Shown here: positions 49,322-59,939 of the stretch, piece by piece
How positions within the stretch are numbered: position 1 is the stretch's first letter
How the letters are laid out: every line of letters starts with the position of its first letter
From: Cenococcum geophilum 1.58
Taxonomy: Eukaryota > Ascomycota > Dothideomycetes > Gloniales > Gloniaceae
Direction: 5' to 3'
Assembly (NCBI GenBank): GCA_001692895.1
Contig: KV748206.1
Coordinates: forward strand, 504,434-568,433
Length of the DNA: 64,000 nucleotides
Notes under the pieces: generated by a model
What the model was told of the DNA's origin: nothing
What the model saw: the letters and a program-made list of their open reading frames with translations, nothing else
Database searches by the model: none
Program-made: the position numbers and the translations under genes

Positions 49322-50104
49322 CTAGTCTCGGGTTAATGTCTTTTTCTTTTTTTTCTTAGACCGCTCCGCCAAAACTTGATCAAGATAGTTAGTGGATTTG
49401 CTCAGCACCTTGTTTTCTGGTCCAGCAACTGTCGATTTTAATTGGCGAGAAGAGACCCCCCCTTTAATAGCATCACCACCATCGGTATTATCGGAATCGT
49501 TCCCATTCATGTCCAGTCTTCCTCGCTTTTTGCTTTTTGTCTCTAGAGGACTTTGGACATCCTGAGAATATGATCCCGAAATGTTCTTCTGCTTCGATCT
49601 CTTCGATTTAAAAGTAGAGGTCCGGCCTTCTTCGTCCTCACTCTCTTCCCGACGTATTGGGTGCTTCACAGGCTTACTACCTAGATTTTGTGATGGGCCT
49701 AGAGATTTCGAAGAGTTTGTAGCAGGGTGTGCTTTCGCAGCTTTCGCAGCCTTCGCAGCTTTTTTCCCGAGCAATTGTTTCAATAATTTGTCGTTAGAGG
49801 AGAGTTCTCGGCGCTTGAAGCTTCCGTCAGCCACGTCTTTGGGAAGAGGTGCCCCAATTCCCAGTCTGATTACCATTAGAACACACTCAATAGCTGAAGC
49901 ACGGGACATGTTCAAGACCTACAGTTCGGGTACCGGAGTAAAAATCGCTTTCTCTTCATTCTCGAGCTCTTCCTCCGACTTGGTGTTTGCGAGCTCTTCA
50001 GGTGTCTTTGGTGGGAGCCATGAAGCAATGAGCCTCTGACTTTTAGCCAGTGCAACACTAGCTCTGTTAAATATAATATCTGCTTCGCTAGGTTGTGCAG
50101 GCAT
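49322..50104 (-). CDS. DUF3245-type conserved protein
   Basis: Predicted 241 residues from exons 50104-49923 and 49865-49322 (57-nt intron, GTAGGT...CAG; sum 726 nt). The start at 50104 (MPAQPSEADIIFNRASVALAK) is the conserved beginning of the family; an open frame continues upstream without similarity. The conserved block is ASWLPPKTPEELANTKSEEE, then after the intron GIGAPLPKDVADGSFKRREL. A run of KKAAKAAKAAKA, a low-complexity middle and a basic end (RSKKKKKKTLTRD) follow NYLDQVLAER. Basic tails of this kind suggest nuclear or nucleolar location (inference). Function is unknown. It converges on the thiolase gene (185 bp between stops). Confidence 0.8.
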
Positions 50105-50317
50105 GTTAAAGTGCTTTAGTGTAAAATGTATCGAAGGTGTCGAGATTAATCGGTTGCGGTTTTCTTCACCACCTCGGGCAAAACTGAATTTCGCGTGTAA
50201 TCGACTTCTTGGCTCTCTGACCTCCGCAAGACCGTTCATACAGCCCAGCTTCCACTTTTCGAAACCCCGAATCAATCGACTATTGCACCACTTTTGCCAA
50301 AGGCAGCTCTGTTGCAA
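50105..50317. promoter_or_regulatory. shared divergent promoter, 213 bp
   Basis: Lies between the divergent starts of the DUF3245-type gene (50104, minus) and the succinyl-CoA ligase gene (50318, plus), so it must serve both. No TATA box or obvious repeated operator. Confidence 0.55.
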
Positions 50318-52021
50318 ATGTACAAGTTAGCCCGCTGCCGGCCGCTGGCCACGGCCATCAGGGCCGCTACGGTTCGTGCCGATTATTCCCTTCGCAAAGC
50401 TGTAGCCGGACGCCTCTGACGCAGGACATGCGGTGCGAAGAGCACAATGTTAACAAGTTAGTAGGGGACGCCATTGAGAAGGTCGGTCATTCAACAGAGT
50501 CGGGCGCTATCAATACATGAGTATAGGTCGGCGAATTTGTTAAAGACGGTATGAAACCTTTCCTATCTTAACGCCGCGTCCAGTTCGCTAATGAGGCATT
50601 AGTATGGCATTGGTGTCCCGAGCGGCAATGTAGCTACAACGGCAGAGGAGGCTGAGAAGGTTGCGAAGGATATTGGTATGCAATCTATTCAGGAATTTAT
50701 CGGGCGGGTAAATAGGCTAACGGCGCGTAGGAGGCGATGACATTGTGATAAAGGCACAGGTTTTAGCTGGAGGCAGAGGGAAAGGCACATTTGACAATGG
50801 CTTCAAGGGTGGTGTCAGAGTTGTCTACTCGTGAGTGAGAGCCTCAATTCTTCATAATTGCTATAACTAATGCAAATCAAGGCCTCGAGAAGCTGCCATC
50901 CTCGCTGACCAGATGATCGGCCACAAACTCATCACAAAGCAAACAGGAGCTGCAGGCCGGCTTTGCAATGCAGTCTATATTGTGGAGCGAAAGTTCGCAA
51001 GGCGAGAGTTTTACCTGGCCGTGCTCATGGACCGAGCAACACAAGGCCCAGTCATCGTCGCATCCTCTCAAGGAGGTATGGATATTGAGACTGTCGCTAA
51101 GGAACACCCCGAAGCTATCATCACTACTCAAGTCGATATCCACAAAGGCGTAACGGACGAGATGGCCCGCAACATTGCTACTGAGCTTGGCTTCTCCGAG
51201 CAATGTATTGAGGACGCCAAGGACACCATCCAGAAACTGTATAAGGTGTTCATGGAGCGCGATGCTACCCAGATTGAAATCAACCCTCTCTCCGAAACCA
51301 CTGATCACCAGGTCCTATGCATGGATGCTAAACTCAACTTCGACGACAATGCTGAATTCCGCCAGAAGGAGGTGTTTGATTGGCGAGATGTCACACAAGA
51401 AGATCCCGATGAGGTCAAAGCCGCAAAGTGGGGTCTCAACTTCATCAAACTAGATGGTGATATTGGCTGCTTGGTCAATGGTGCCGGTCTTGCTATGGCT
51501 ACGATGGATATCATTAAGCTGAATGGTGGCCAACCCGCCAATTTCTTAGATGTCGGTGGTGGTGCGACGCCAGAGGCTATCAAGCAAGCTTTCGACCTTA
51601 TTACCAGCGACCCGAAAGTCACAGCCATCTTCGTCAATATCTTCGGTGGTATTGTGAGATGCGACGCGATTGCAAAGGGTTTGATTAGTGTTGTGGAGAG
51701 TATGAATTTGAGGACACCGGTTATTACCAGGCTGCAGGGAACGAATATGGAGCAAGCACATAAGCTAGTTAGTAATTTCAAACGCAGAAGTTTCCTCGAG
51801 GATGCCAGCTAACGCAGGCTATCTACATTAGATTAACGAGTCTGGCCTAAAGATCTTCTCGATCGATGACCTCCAGAGCGCGGCCGAGAAATCGGTACAG
51901 TTCTCCAAGGTCGTAAAAATGGGTATGCTCCACTCCTCCCCACACTGACTTTTGAATATCACTAACATCTTATTTAGCTCGTGACATCGATGTGGGCGTT
52001 GAGTTCACTCTCGGCATCTAA
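50318..52021 (+). CDS. LSC2: succinyl-CoA ligase beta subunit, mitochondrial
   Basis: Predicted 442 residues from seven exons: 50318-50401, 50498-50548, 50603-50675, 50731-50830, 50882-51767, 51832-51922, 51978-52021 (sum 1329 nt). It is the nucleotide-binding beta subunit that, with the alpha subunit, turns succinyl-CoA into succinate in the TCA cycle. The start [19 protein letters not shown] is an amphipathic mitochondrial presequence, followed by [18 protein letters not shown]-grasp features are [26 protein letters not shown] and [18 protein letters not shown]; the end is [12 protein letters not shown]. Introns 2-6 (51-64 nt) have clear donors and CTAAC/CTAAT branch sites. The first intron (50402-50497, 96 nt, GTAGCC...CAG) is the least certain; it is needed to skip a TGA. 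Confidence 0.88.
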
Positions 52022-52589
52022 ACCCCCCGTGTCCAAGAAGTTCTCCGTTACTGCTCCATGTTGATCACTCTGCGTTTTTTGGTCGTGGCGGTGGGCAAGG
52101 AGTTACGAACGTATTTGTTCATGACCCTCCTTGGTACGTCGCTTCTCTTAACCTGGCCTTTGTATTATTGTATCTACAAGCGCTGTTCTATGTGTGCGTG
52201 TGTCTAGCTTAGAAGCATGAATAGCGAGATTTACGAGCAAGAACTTAGTGCTTCCGCATGCAACTATCACATTATATACCTGGCTATAAAAGCGGGTTAT
52301 GCAGAATATTAGAATCCTAGGGTAGTTGGGGATATATGTATCCTCTCTATCGTAGCTTGCGATTGACCACAGAATAATTTACGACTATCCGCGTCCGACT
52401 CAGCTTTGCTAGCGAGGGCTACTGGAGCTTGCGGGTATTCGGATGGCGAATCCGGCTGAAGGACACTCCGCATCCATTAGCTTAGCTGGCTGGTAAAGCC
52501 TACTGTCTTACAGCAAAGCCTACTACTGCCTTACAGTTCAGCCTCTTCTTGGCGTTATGCGCTCCCCGTTAGGCTCTTTACAGACTTCC
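52022..52589. other. downstream region, no gene recognised
   Basis: 3' sequence of the ligase gene and spacer. A short direct repeat of AAGCCTACTG/TTACAG words lies at about 52495-52540. Confidence 0.4.
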
Positions 52590-53010
52590 TTGTCCGGAGC
52601 TCCGGCCAAGATCCCGGCCCCTGATTTTTCATGCTACATTTCAGAGTATAAAGAAATCAACCTAAGCAATATAGACTCGTACAAGAGAGGCTATGAACTA
52701 GACAATACCCGGGAGACGAATTCAGAGAGTGGGCATTACCAAAACCAGTCTCTATCCAAGCAAAGTCGTGATATTTGGCCCTTATCACTAATACCGGAGG
52801 AGTTCTAAGACCGCTTGCATTGCGTCACCCAGAACGAGTGTTTCGATCAAGATAACCTAGAATATAAGGTCTTTCCCTACGCATGGGGAGACAGTGCAGT
52901 CCAAATCTCAATATTGGTCAACAACTGAGTGCCGGGATGGCGATGAACCTTGGAAATGCATTAAGGTATTTGCGTGGGAGAGACACATCTCACTCCCAGA
53001 CACTAGTACA
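52590..53010 (+). pseudogene. HET-domain gene remnant
   Basis: Fossil piece of a heterokaryon-incompatibility (HET) domain gene. Readable fragments are a YAWGDSAVQI-like block near 52880 and NLGNALRYLRGRDT near 52950-52985, which is the start of the HET domain. It is broken more than once and the rest of the domain is absent. Residual upstream sequence (about 52590-52800) may be its N-terminus. Confidence 0.6.
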
Positions 53011-53600
53011 TATTAAGCTGCCTAGAGGGTATTTATATATATGTAGAACTATAGCGCCATAGCCTAGAGGCTGCATGGGCAGTATTGTACGTAGTATAAT
53101 ACAATGGATATATAAAATTAAAATTAAAATTCGGTCTTTAAGTCGAAGCTCTTTGCCCTAACTAGAACCATCTCGCAGAGAAGATGCATCAGGTTAGCAT
53201 TATGGGCGAGATCTATAGAAATTGTTCTCAGACTTATGTGATTTAGATGCAGGGAGTGGCCTTAATATATTTATAGCCGAATTTAAAGACTATTTAATGC
53301 GGCAGAATCGCTGACTTCTACATGCAGCTTATTGCACGGGCCACAATTTATTGGACGCAGTTATCAGTGCAAGTCGTGCACCAAGCGTCTACCACAACGT
53401 CTACTAAAACAATTGAGTCCAACCTAAAAATCACTAGGTTAGGTTAGGTGGGTCAGGCACCGTAACCTACGGTTCTAAGGCGTCGCACCTCTCGCATCTA
53501 CCGCCTTGCTGGCCGAGATTTCCGCGCCTGAAGGCTAGAGTGTGCCAGAGTCCGCTCTTTTTAGGTTACTCAATTATGCCTTGAAATGGATCATCCCGCA
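53011..53600. other. intergenic region, A/T-rich patches
   Basis: No gene recognised. It includes ATATAT and AAAATTAAAATT runs (53030-53140) and GGTTAGGTTAGGTGGG near 53440, which is too short and irregular to be telomeric. Confidence 0.4.
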
Positions 53601-56600
53601 TTACCGGTTCAACGAAGTCTCTATAAGTCTAGTTACAGCGTTATGTCCGTTTTCTGCCGCAAGTTCCAATGCTCTTGTGAATTGTGTACTTGCTCCGGCG
53701 TTCAGAAGCAATTGAACCATGTCGATGCGGCCGTGCTCTGCAGCTCCTTCAAGGGCTGTTCTCCCATCCTTTCTTGCAGCCGCAGCGTTGACATCCGCAT
53801 TGGCATTGAGAAGCATCTCAGCAATCCCGACGTGGCCTTTAATGGCGGCCACTTGGAGCGCAGTTACTCCTGAGAAATTTGCTGGAGGAGCATTAATATC
53901 TGCACCAGAGTTCAGTAGGATTCGAGCTAACTCGATGTTTCCTGCTTCAGCAGCATTTTGTAGTGCAGTTCTTCCCCGATCGTCAGCTGGAGGAGCGTTG
54001 ACGTCTGCACCAGCGTCTAGTAGGATTTGAACGAGCTCGACGCTTCCACTTCCTGCTGCTTCTTGCAGTGCTGTTCCTAGTGCTGTCCCTAGTGCTGTCC
54101 ATCCCCAATAATCAGCTGAAGTAGCATTGGCGTCTGCATCAGCGTCTAGTAGGATTTGAACGAGCTCGATGCTTCCACTTCGCGCTGCTGCTTGCAGTGC
54201 TGTTCCTGCATTGAATGTAGAAGCGTTAACGTCTGCACCAGCATCTAGTAGAATTTGAGCTAACTCAATATTTCCCTTTTGAACTGCTGTCAGAAGTGTG
54301 GGAGAAGCGTTGACATCCGCGCCGGCGCACAGCAGGCTTTGAGCCAGCTCTATGTTTTCCATCTCAACAGCGTTTTGTAGTACAGTCATTCTCCCATTTT
54401 TGGCCGGAATATTGACGTTTGCACCAGCGCTTAGGAGGATTTGAGCTAACTCGATGTTTCTCTTCTGAACTGCTGCTTGAAGCGCGGTGCTCATATAATC
54501 AGACGGAGGAGCATTAACATCTGCACCAGCATCTAGTAGATTTTGAACGAGCTCGATGCTTCCACGTTCTGCTGCTACTTGCAGTGCTGTTCCTGAATGT
54601 GATGTAGAAGCATTGACGTCTGCACCAGCATCTAGTAGAATCCGAACTAGCTCAATATTTTCCTTGCGTACTGCCGCATCCAGTGCTGTGGGCCCGCGGG
54701 AATTAGAAGAATTGGCGTCTGCACCAGCTTCTAGTAGGATGCGAGTGAACTTAATGCTTCCGCGTTGTGCTGCTTTCAGAAGTACACAAGATGAAGGAGC
54801 GTTAACGTCTGCGCCGGCGCGCATTAGAATCTGAGTCAGCTCAATATTCCCACTCATTGCTGCCAATTCAAGTGCAGATCCTCCAGCACCGGAAGACGGT
54901 GGAGCATTAACATGCGCACCAGCGTTTAGAAGAATCTGAACGAGCTCGATGCTTCCAGAAGATGCTGCAGCTTCCAGTGCTGTTCCTACACGACACAAAG
55001 TATTAACGTCTGCTCCAGCGCGCAGCAGAACCCGAGTCAGCTCAATATCTCCTCTCCATGCTGCTGCTCGGAGTGCAGGCGTTGGAGCATTGTGGGACAG
55101 CGGAGCATTAACATCCGCACCAGCGTTCAGGAGGATCTGAACTAGCTCGATATTTCTTCTCCATGATGATGCTGCTGCTTGAAGTGCTCCTGCATTAACG
55201 TCAGCGCCGGCGCGTAGTAGCATCTGAGCCAGCTCAACATTTCCATTCTCTGCTGCTTTTTGAAGTGCAGTCTGTCCATGGGGAGACGTTAGAGCATTGA
55301 CATCCGCGCCAGCGTCCAGTAGAATCCGAACTAGCTCAATATCCCCTCCCGATGCTGCCGCTTGAAGTGCAGTCGATGAATGATATTTAGACGGTGGAGC
55401 ATTGATATCCGCACCAGCGTTCAGGAGGATCTGAACTAGTTCGATATTTCTTCCCCGTGACGATGCTGCTGCCTGAAGTGCTCCTGCATTGACGTCAGCG
55501 CCGGCACGTAGTAGTATCTGAGCCAGCTCAATATCCCCATACTCTGCTGCTTTTTGAAGTGCAGTCCGTCCATGGGCAAACGATGGAGCATTGATATCCG
55601 CGCCAGCGTCCAGGAGGATCCGAAGTAGCTCAATATCCCTTCGTGATGCTGCCGCATGAAATGCAGTCAGTAGAGCATTGATATCCGCATCAGCGTCCAG
55701 TAAAATCCAAACTAGCTCAATATTTTCACTGTATACTGCCGCTCGAAGCGCAGTCAGTCTCCAATCACAAGTTGGCGGAGCAGTGACATCTGCACCAGCG
55801 TCCAGTAAGATCCGAACCACCTCAATATTTTCCCAGTGTACTGTCTCTCGAAGTGCAGTCGTTCCACCATGGCGAGACGGAGCATTGACGTCTGCACCAG
55901 CGTCCAGCAGGATCCAAATTAGCTCAATATTATCATTGCTAACTGCCGCTTGAAGTGCAGTCAATCCCGAATCGCCAGCTGGTGGAGCATTGACATCTGC
56001 GCCGGCGCGTAGTAGTATTCGAGCCAACTCAATGTTGTCCTCTTCTACAACCAGTTGAAGTGGCGTGATTCTGTCCCATCCCATTGGAGAGTTAGGATTC
56101 ACACCAGCTTGAAGGGCAATTTGTACTGTGTCTGTATCTTTAACTCTTAATGCGCTTCGAAAGAGGTTTTCCGCGAACGCTTCGATTGTGGGCATCTGAA
56201 TGGATAATAGAGATACGAGTAGAGAGTGCTTCTTATTGCGAGCAATCCAGGAGACGATTTCACCCATCTTATCGTCTGATAGATGATTGTTTGATGATAA
56301 GTAGACGACAAATTTAAGAAATTGGAATATCGCACCATGGTGGACGGCTTCAAGCATCTCTTGAATGTTCGTCAATAGCTCTCCCTCACGTCTTTCCAAT
56401 GCAATCGCTTGGAAATGGGAATGGATGTCTCGAGCAGTCTCCTGTTTGGTTCGCTCGGAATCCGAGTCAATGAAAATTGACCATGCTTCTGTTGTCAGAT
56501 CGTGGGTTGAGCGCACAGAATTCGCGGGATCCGCTGGATCTAATATTGTCGCGCCAACTCCGGACGGAGACTTGGACCAAAAACTGTTTATGATAGGATT

Positions 56601-57256
56601 CTCAGCAGCAAAATCCTGGCAGAGGCTAGCTATCCACATATTAGTATGCGGAATATTGCTTAAGAGTGGACCGGAGTGAAACTTAATAGTACCTTGTGAA
56701 TCAATAAAGTCCTGAAAGTTAAACCAAGGGAGGTCTTCGAGTCGAAGCGTCCAAGGACACAATGCCAGAGGTGTGCGGATTGAAAGTCCTTCAGGCGTTT
56801 TAGGACTAGGTACTTAGGAAAGTAAGCATAGGATGGCATATGTTGAGACATTAGTGGAGTCACCTGATGCGTATCTCTCGGTAATAGTAGGAAAGTTGTG
56901 CCGCGCCGTTTCCTTTTTAATCTTTTTCTTGGGTACAAGTACCCCATCAACGTACAACTCGCTCTCCTTGCCATTTCTCTCGCGTTTATTGAAACGGTAA
57001 TGGACGAATATCCATTCGTGGCTCTTCAAATTTTTGCGAAACTTCCATATTTTGAATTGACGCTCGTATTGGGCTTTACTGTCAAGAGAGTCAGTCATCT
57101 AGCATGCTGAGCAGCCATGGAAGACCAAGGGCTCATTTACCTAGCAGAGAAGCCTTGAGACTTCTGCATATATTCCATAACATGATTAAGTGATTTGTCC
57201 TGTGTGATGTAAATCCTCTGGATGGTTTCCTTGTGGAATTCCCAATTGGCTTTCAT
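53601..57256 (-). CDS. Clr5-domain ankyrin-repeat protein
   Basis: Predicted 1180 residues from exons 57256-57141, 57078-56864 and 56812-53601 (introns 62 and 51 nt; sum 3543 nt). An N-terminal Clr5 domain (residues 1 to about 75: WEFHKETIQRIYITQDKSL ... QFKIWKFRKNLKSHEW) is followed by the family's basic GKESELYVDGVLVPKKKIKK and a TPEGLSIRTP motif. A linker of about 230 residues leads to about 25 ankyrin repeats of 28-37 residues running to the C-terminus (consensus TALQAAA..G.IELVQILLDAGADVNAP). Junctions SA-SKAQYERQF and YAS-VPSPKTPEG come from homologues. The reading frame is intact over 3.2 kb although neighbours have decayed. Ankyrin repeats bind protein partners; Clr5 has been linked to silencing in yeasts, but the role of this fusion is unknown. 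The start lies 180 bp from a transposon end. Confidence 0.85.
55100..55688 (-). repeat. 294-bp internal duplication in ankyrin array
   Basis: Two adjacent 98-codon blocks, each three ankyrin repeats, are near copies with a spacing of 294 bp (for example TGCATTAACG at 55191 and TGCATTGACG at 55485). Each holds the same irregular repeat order, including one that lacks its N-terminal loop (DVNAGALQAAASS). Confidence 0.8.
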
Positions 57257-57713
57257 GCTCGTATTTGCGGCCCGGTCGATGTTTATAATGTGATCTCAGC
57301 GTACGATCGGAATTGAGACAGAAGTTGGTAAGGTGATGGGTTGACTGCACATCCGTCTTCGAGTCCCATCTTATATTTACGAAGCAAAGCAGGGAAAAGA
57401 TTGCGAGACGAGGTGTGGACAAGTTGGTCGTTTAGGGGCTTACAGCTCGGCGAGGTCACGGAAAAGCTCGGCAAGGTCACAAAGTTCAACAGGGTCAGAA
57501 CCTTTCTGACTATACTTAGCTTCTGACCCTACTGAGTTTCTGTATATGCAGCGCATATATAAAATAAATAAAAATTTTAATAAAATTTTATAGTGCTTAA
57601 TAATTGATGGTATATGATAAATCGTGAATATTAAATGACGCGTGGCTTGTATATGCGGGGCATATATACCCTACTAGCTACCGCATAAAGTAAGCGAGCT
57701 AAGTCATTAAAAC

Positions 57714-59930
57714 ATGGACCGTGTATACGCGTCGCATATCTATAACAACAGCGGTCGCACTAGAACTTCTCTATAACACCGCAGCATACGCTACGAGTAT
57801 GTACTATATAGCCTATATATAAGCGCTGTATATGCTAATATCTGGCTAGGGCAACATTAACATCTTAATTTTACTTTAGTATACGCTTAGCCTACGCTTA
57901 CTATAAGCCTTATAATCGCAGACTTTTATAATCCGTAGGTGGCCGGTGCCACTAACCCTAGCGCCTTTGGGTACTACTATGGTAAGTATATGCTTTGTAT
58001 ATGCCTAGAAAAAGCATATATTAATAGAAGTACATAGGCCCGATCCCTAACCCTAACCCTAACTAGGTAACACCAGGTTAGTTATAGAGAACGTGTATAT
58101 AAAGTATATGCTTATAGTAGACAAAGCACGCGCCGCCGCAGTAGTAGTAGGTAGAAGGCGTACGTAAATCTAGAGCCGTATACCTATAGTATATACTAAC
58201 CTTATATAGCCCTAGCTATGACTGTCCAAAATAACGTAAGTAGGTGCTAAAAAGGCTCTACGTAAAGAGTACGTATATACTAAGCGTAAACTAGATCCAC
58301 CTAACCCTACCTCCGCACTGTCTGCTGTTAACTCCATAGTATAGGTTACATATCTATACCTTATACATAGCATATGCTGATAATAAATATAGCTATAATA
58401 TTGCAGTAAACGGCACGTAGATATGCGGCTAAGTCTTTACGGCCTAGCCTAGCGTATATTCCGTATATGTATAGTATTTACATTCTACTAATAGAGTTAT
58501 AGTACTACCGCCATGTCCGTAACGAGCATAGTAGTGCCCGTATATATTACTATATAGTTTACCGAAGATATATACTTACCATATGCAGTAACTAACCCTC
58601 CTACTATTAACACGTTAGCTGCGGAGTTAATTATAGGGGAGAAGTATATACCTAGTATATGCTATATATATACAATACTAATACAACGCAGCGCCCTAAA
58701 GCGTTTTATTCTCTCTAGTGGCTGGCGTGATACTAGGTACCTGTATAAGCCTGGGTAGGTTATATATATATACTATATATATAGTACTAACACTATACAC
58801 AGCTGTGGCCCTTTAGGGTTAAGAATTTTAGAGTATATAGACGCCTACACTTTAATCGCGTATACTTATTCTATACTTAGTATATATCTAGCCTAAGCTA
58901 ACTAGATATAGTGCTTAAGACTAGGGGTTTACTACCTAATTTAGTAGGCAATTCTATCGCGAAGTAAGAGTACTAGTGTTGCTTCTATATATACGCACTA
59001 TACCCTAATATATCTATCTATCTATATATATATATACTTATTCCCCCTAAGTTTAATTTTAGACCTAAGGGTGCTTATAGGCCTAAGGGTAGCGTATATG
59101 AGGAATAAGCACGGCTACCACTAGGACTACTACCCGATTTAGAAATGAACGCTTGTCTTTATATCTAGGAGACTAGTAAAGTCTAACTTTATATAGGCCC
59201 TACACATATATTACTAAAACCACTACTTAGTTATATTGCTAGCTTATACGCGTATATACTTCGTATATATAAACCCCTATTGTCTTCTACTAACTATAGG
59301 TTAACGCGTGCTTATACTAGGTATATACTAATAAGAGAGAAATAGCGTGTCGGCCCATCTACTCCCTCTACCAGCTTAAAACGCAGGGTTAGTATTTTAT
59401 CTATATATATTTAGTATACGCTAACTATATGCATAGCGCGGCCTGACCCCACCAGGCGACCGCAAGGAGTCCCCCTCGCCGTCTACCCGCCGCTAAAGAG
59501 GTAAGCTTATCTTATATATACCCCGTATATACGCAGCTAATATTTAGTACTAGCGAGTAAAAAGCTAACGAGCTGTTGTGGTAGAGGTAAGAGCTCTAGT
59601 AAGTTTGGTTCCTTCCGTTATATATATTATACTTATACTCTATATAAGCCATAGGCGGAACCTACTACTTAACTTGCCTTTACCGCGCAAGTCCTAAGCT
59701 ATAAGTCCTAGCATATGCTAGGCCTATACGCTGCGTATATAGTATATAGTATATATTATGCATGGTCGGAGTTTTATTAGGGTTTATTTAGTAGGTAGGC
59801 TAGGTATATGCCTAATATAGGGCACGGGGCAATAGGCCTATATTAATTAATTCTTTATTTATTATGGAACTCTATATAATACTTTCTATGCATATACTGT
59901 GCATATACGCCCTATATGCTAATATTATAC
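57714..59930 (+). pseudogene. second gene of the Mutator-like element, unknown product
   Basis: On the plus strand a series of short exons is separated by introns with proper signals, for example 57982-58027 (46 nt), 58759-58802 (44, branch ACTAACAC), 59252-59299 (48, branch CTACTAAC), 59392-59436 (45, branch GCTAACT) and 59501-59547 (47, branch GCTAATA). Exon pieces read as protein once CAA/CAG-derived stops are allowed, such as ATNPSAFGYYY, RGLTPPGDRKESPSPS and APPQQQQVEGVRKSRA. The product is proline/glutamine/serine-rich with no domain I recognise. The first ATG at 57714 is a guess. Some small gaps (32-34 nt) are too short for normal introns and remain unexplained. Confidence 0.4.
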
Positions 59931-59939
59931 TCCTATACC

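Noticed and set aside
53430-53600. Possible tRNA or other structured RNA
   Set aside because: No clover-leaf with A and B boxes could be drawn here or elsewhere in the window.
53586-55953. Repeated plus-strand open frames with SAPASSRI words
   Set aside because: Antisense shadow of the ankyrin repeats; the periodicity comes from the repeats on the other strand.
58043-58062. Interstitial telomere-like CCCTAACCCTAACCCTAAC
   Set aside because: It lies in a predicted exon of the Mutator-like element in a frame that reads P-stop-P-stop-P-stop, which is what RIP makes of CCCCAACCCCAA (Pro-Gln repeats). Only three units, so not evidence of a telomere scar.
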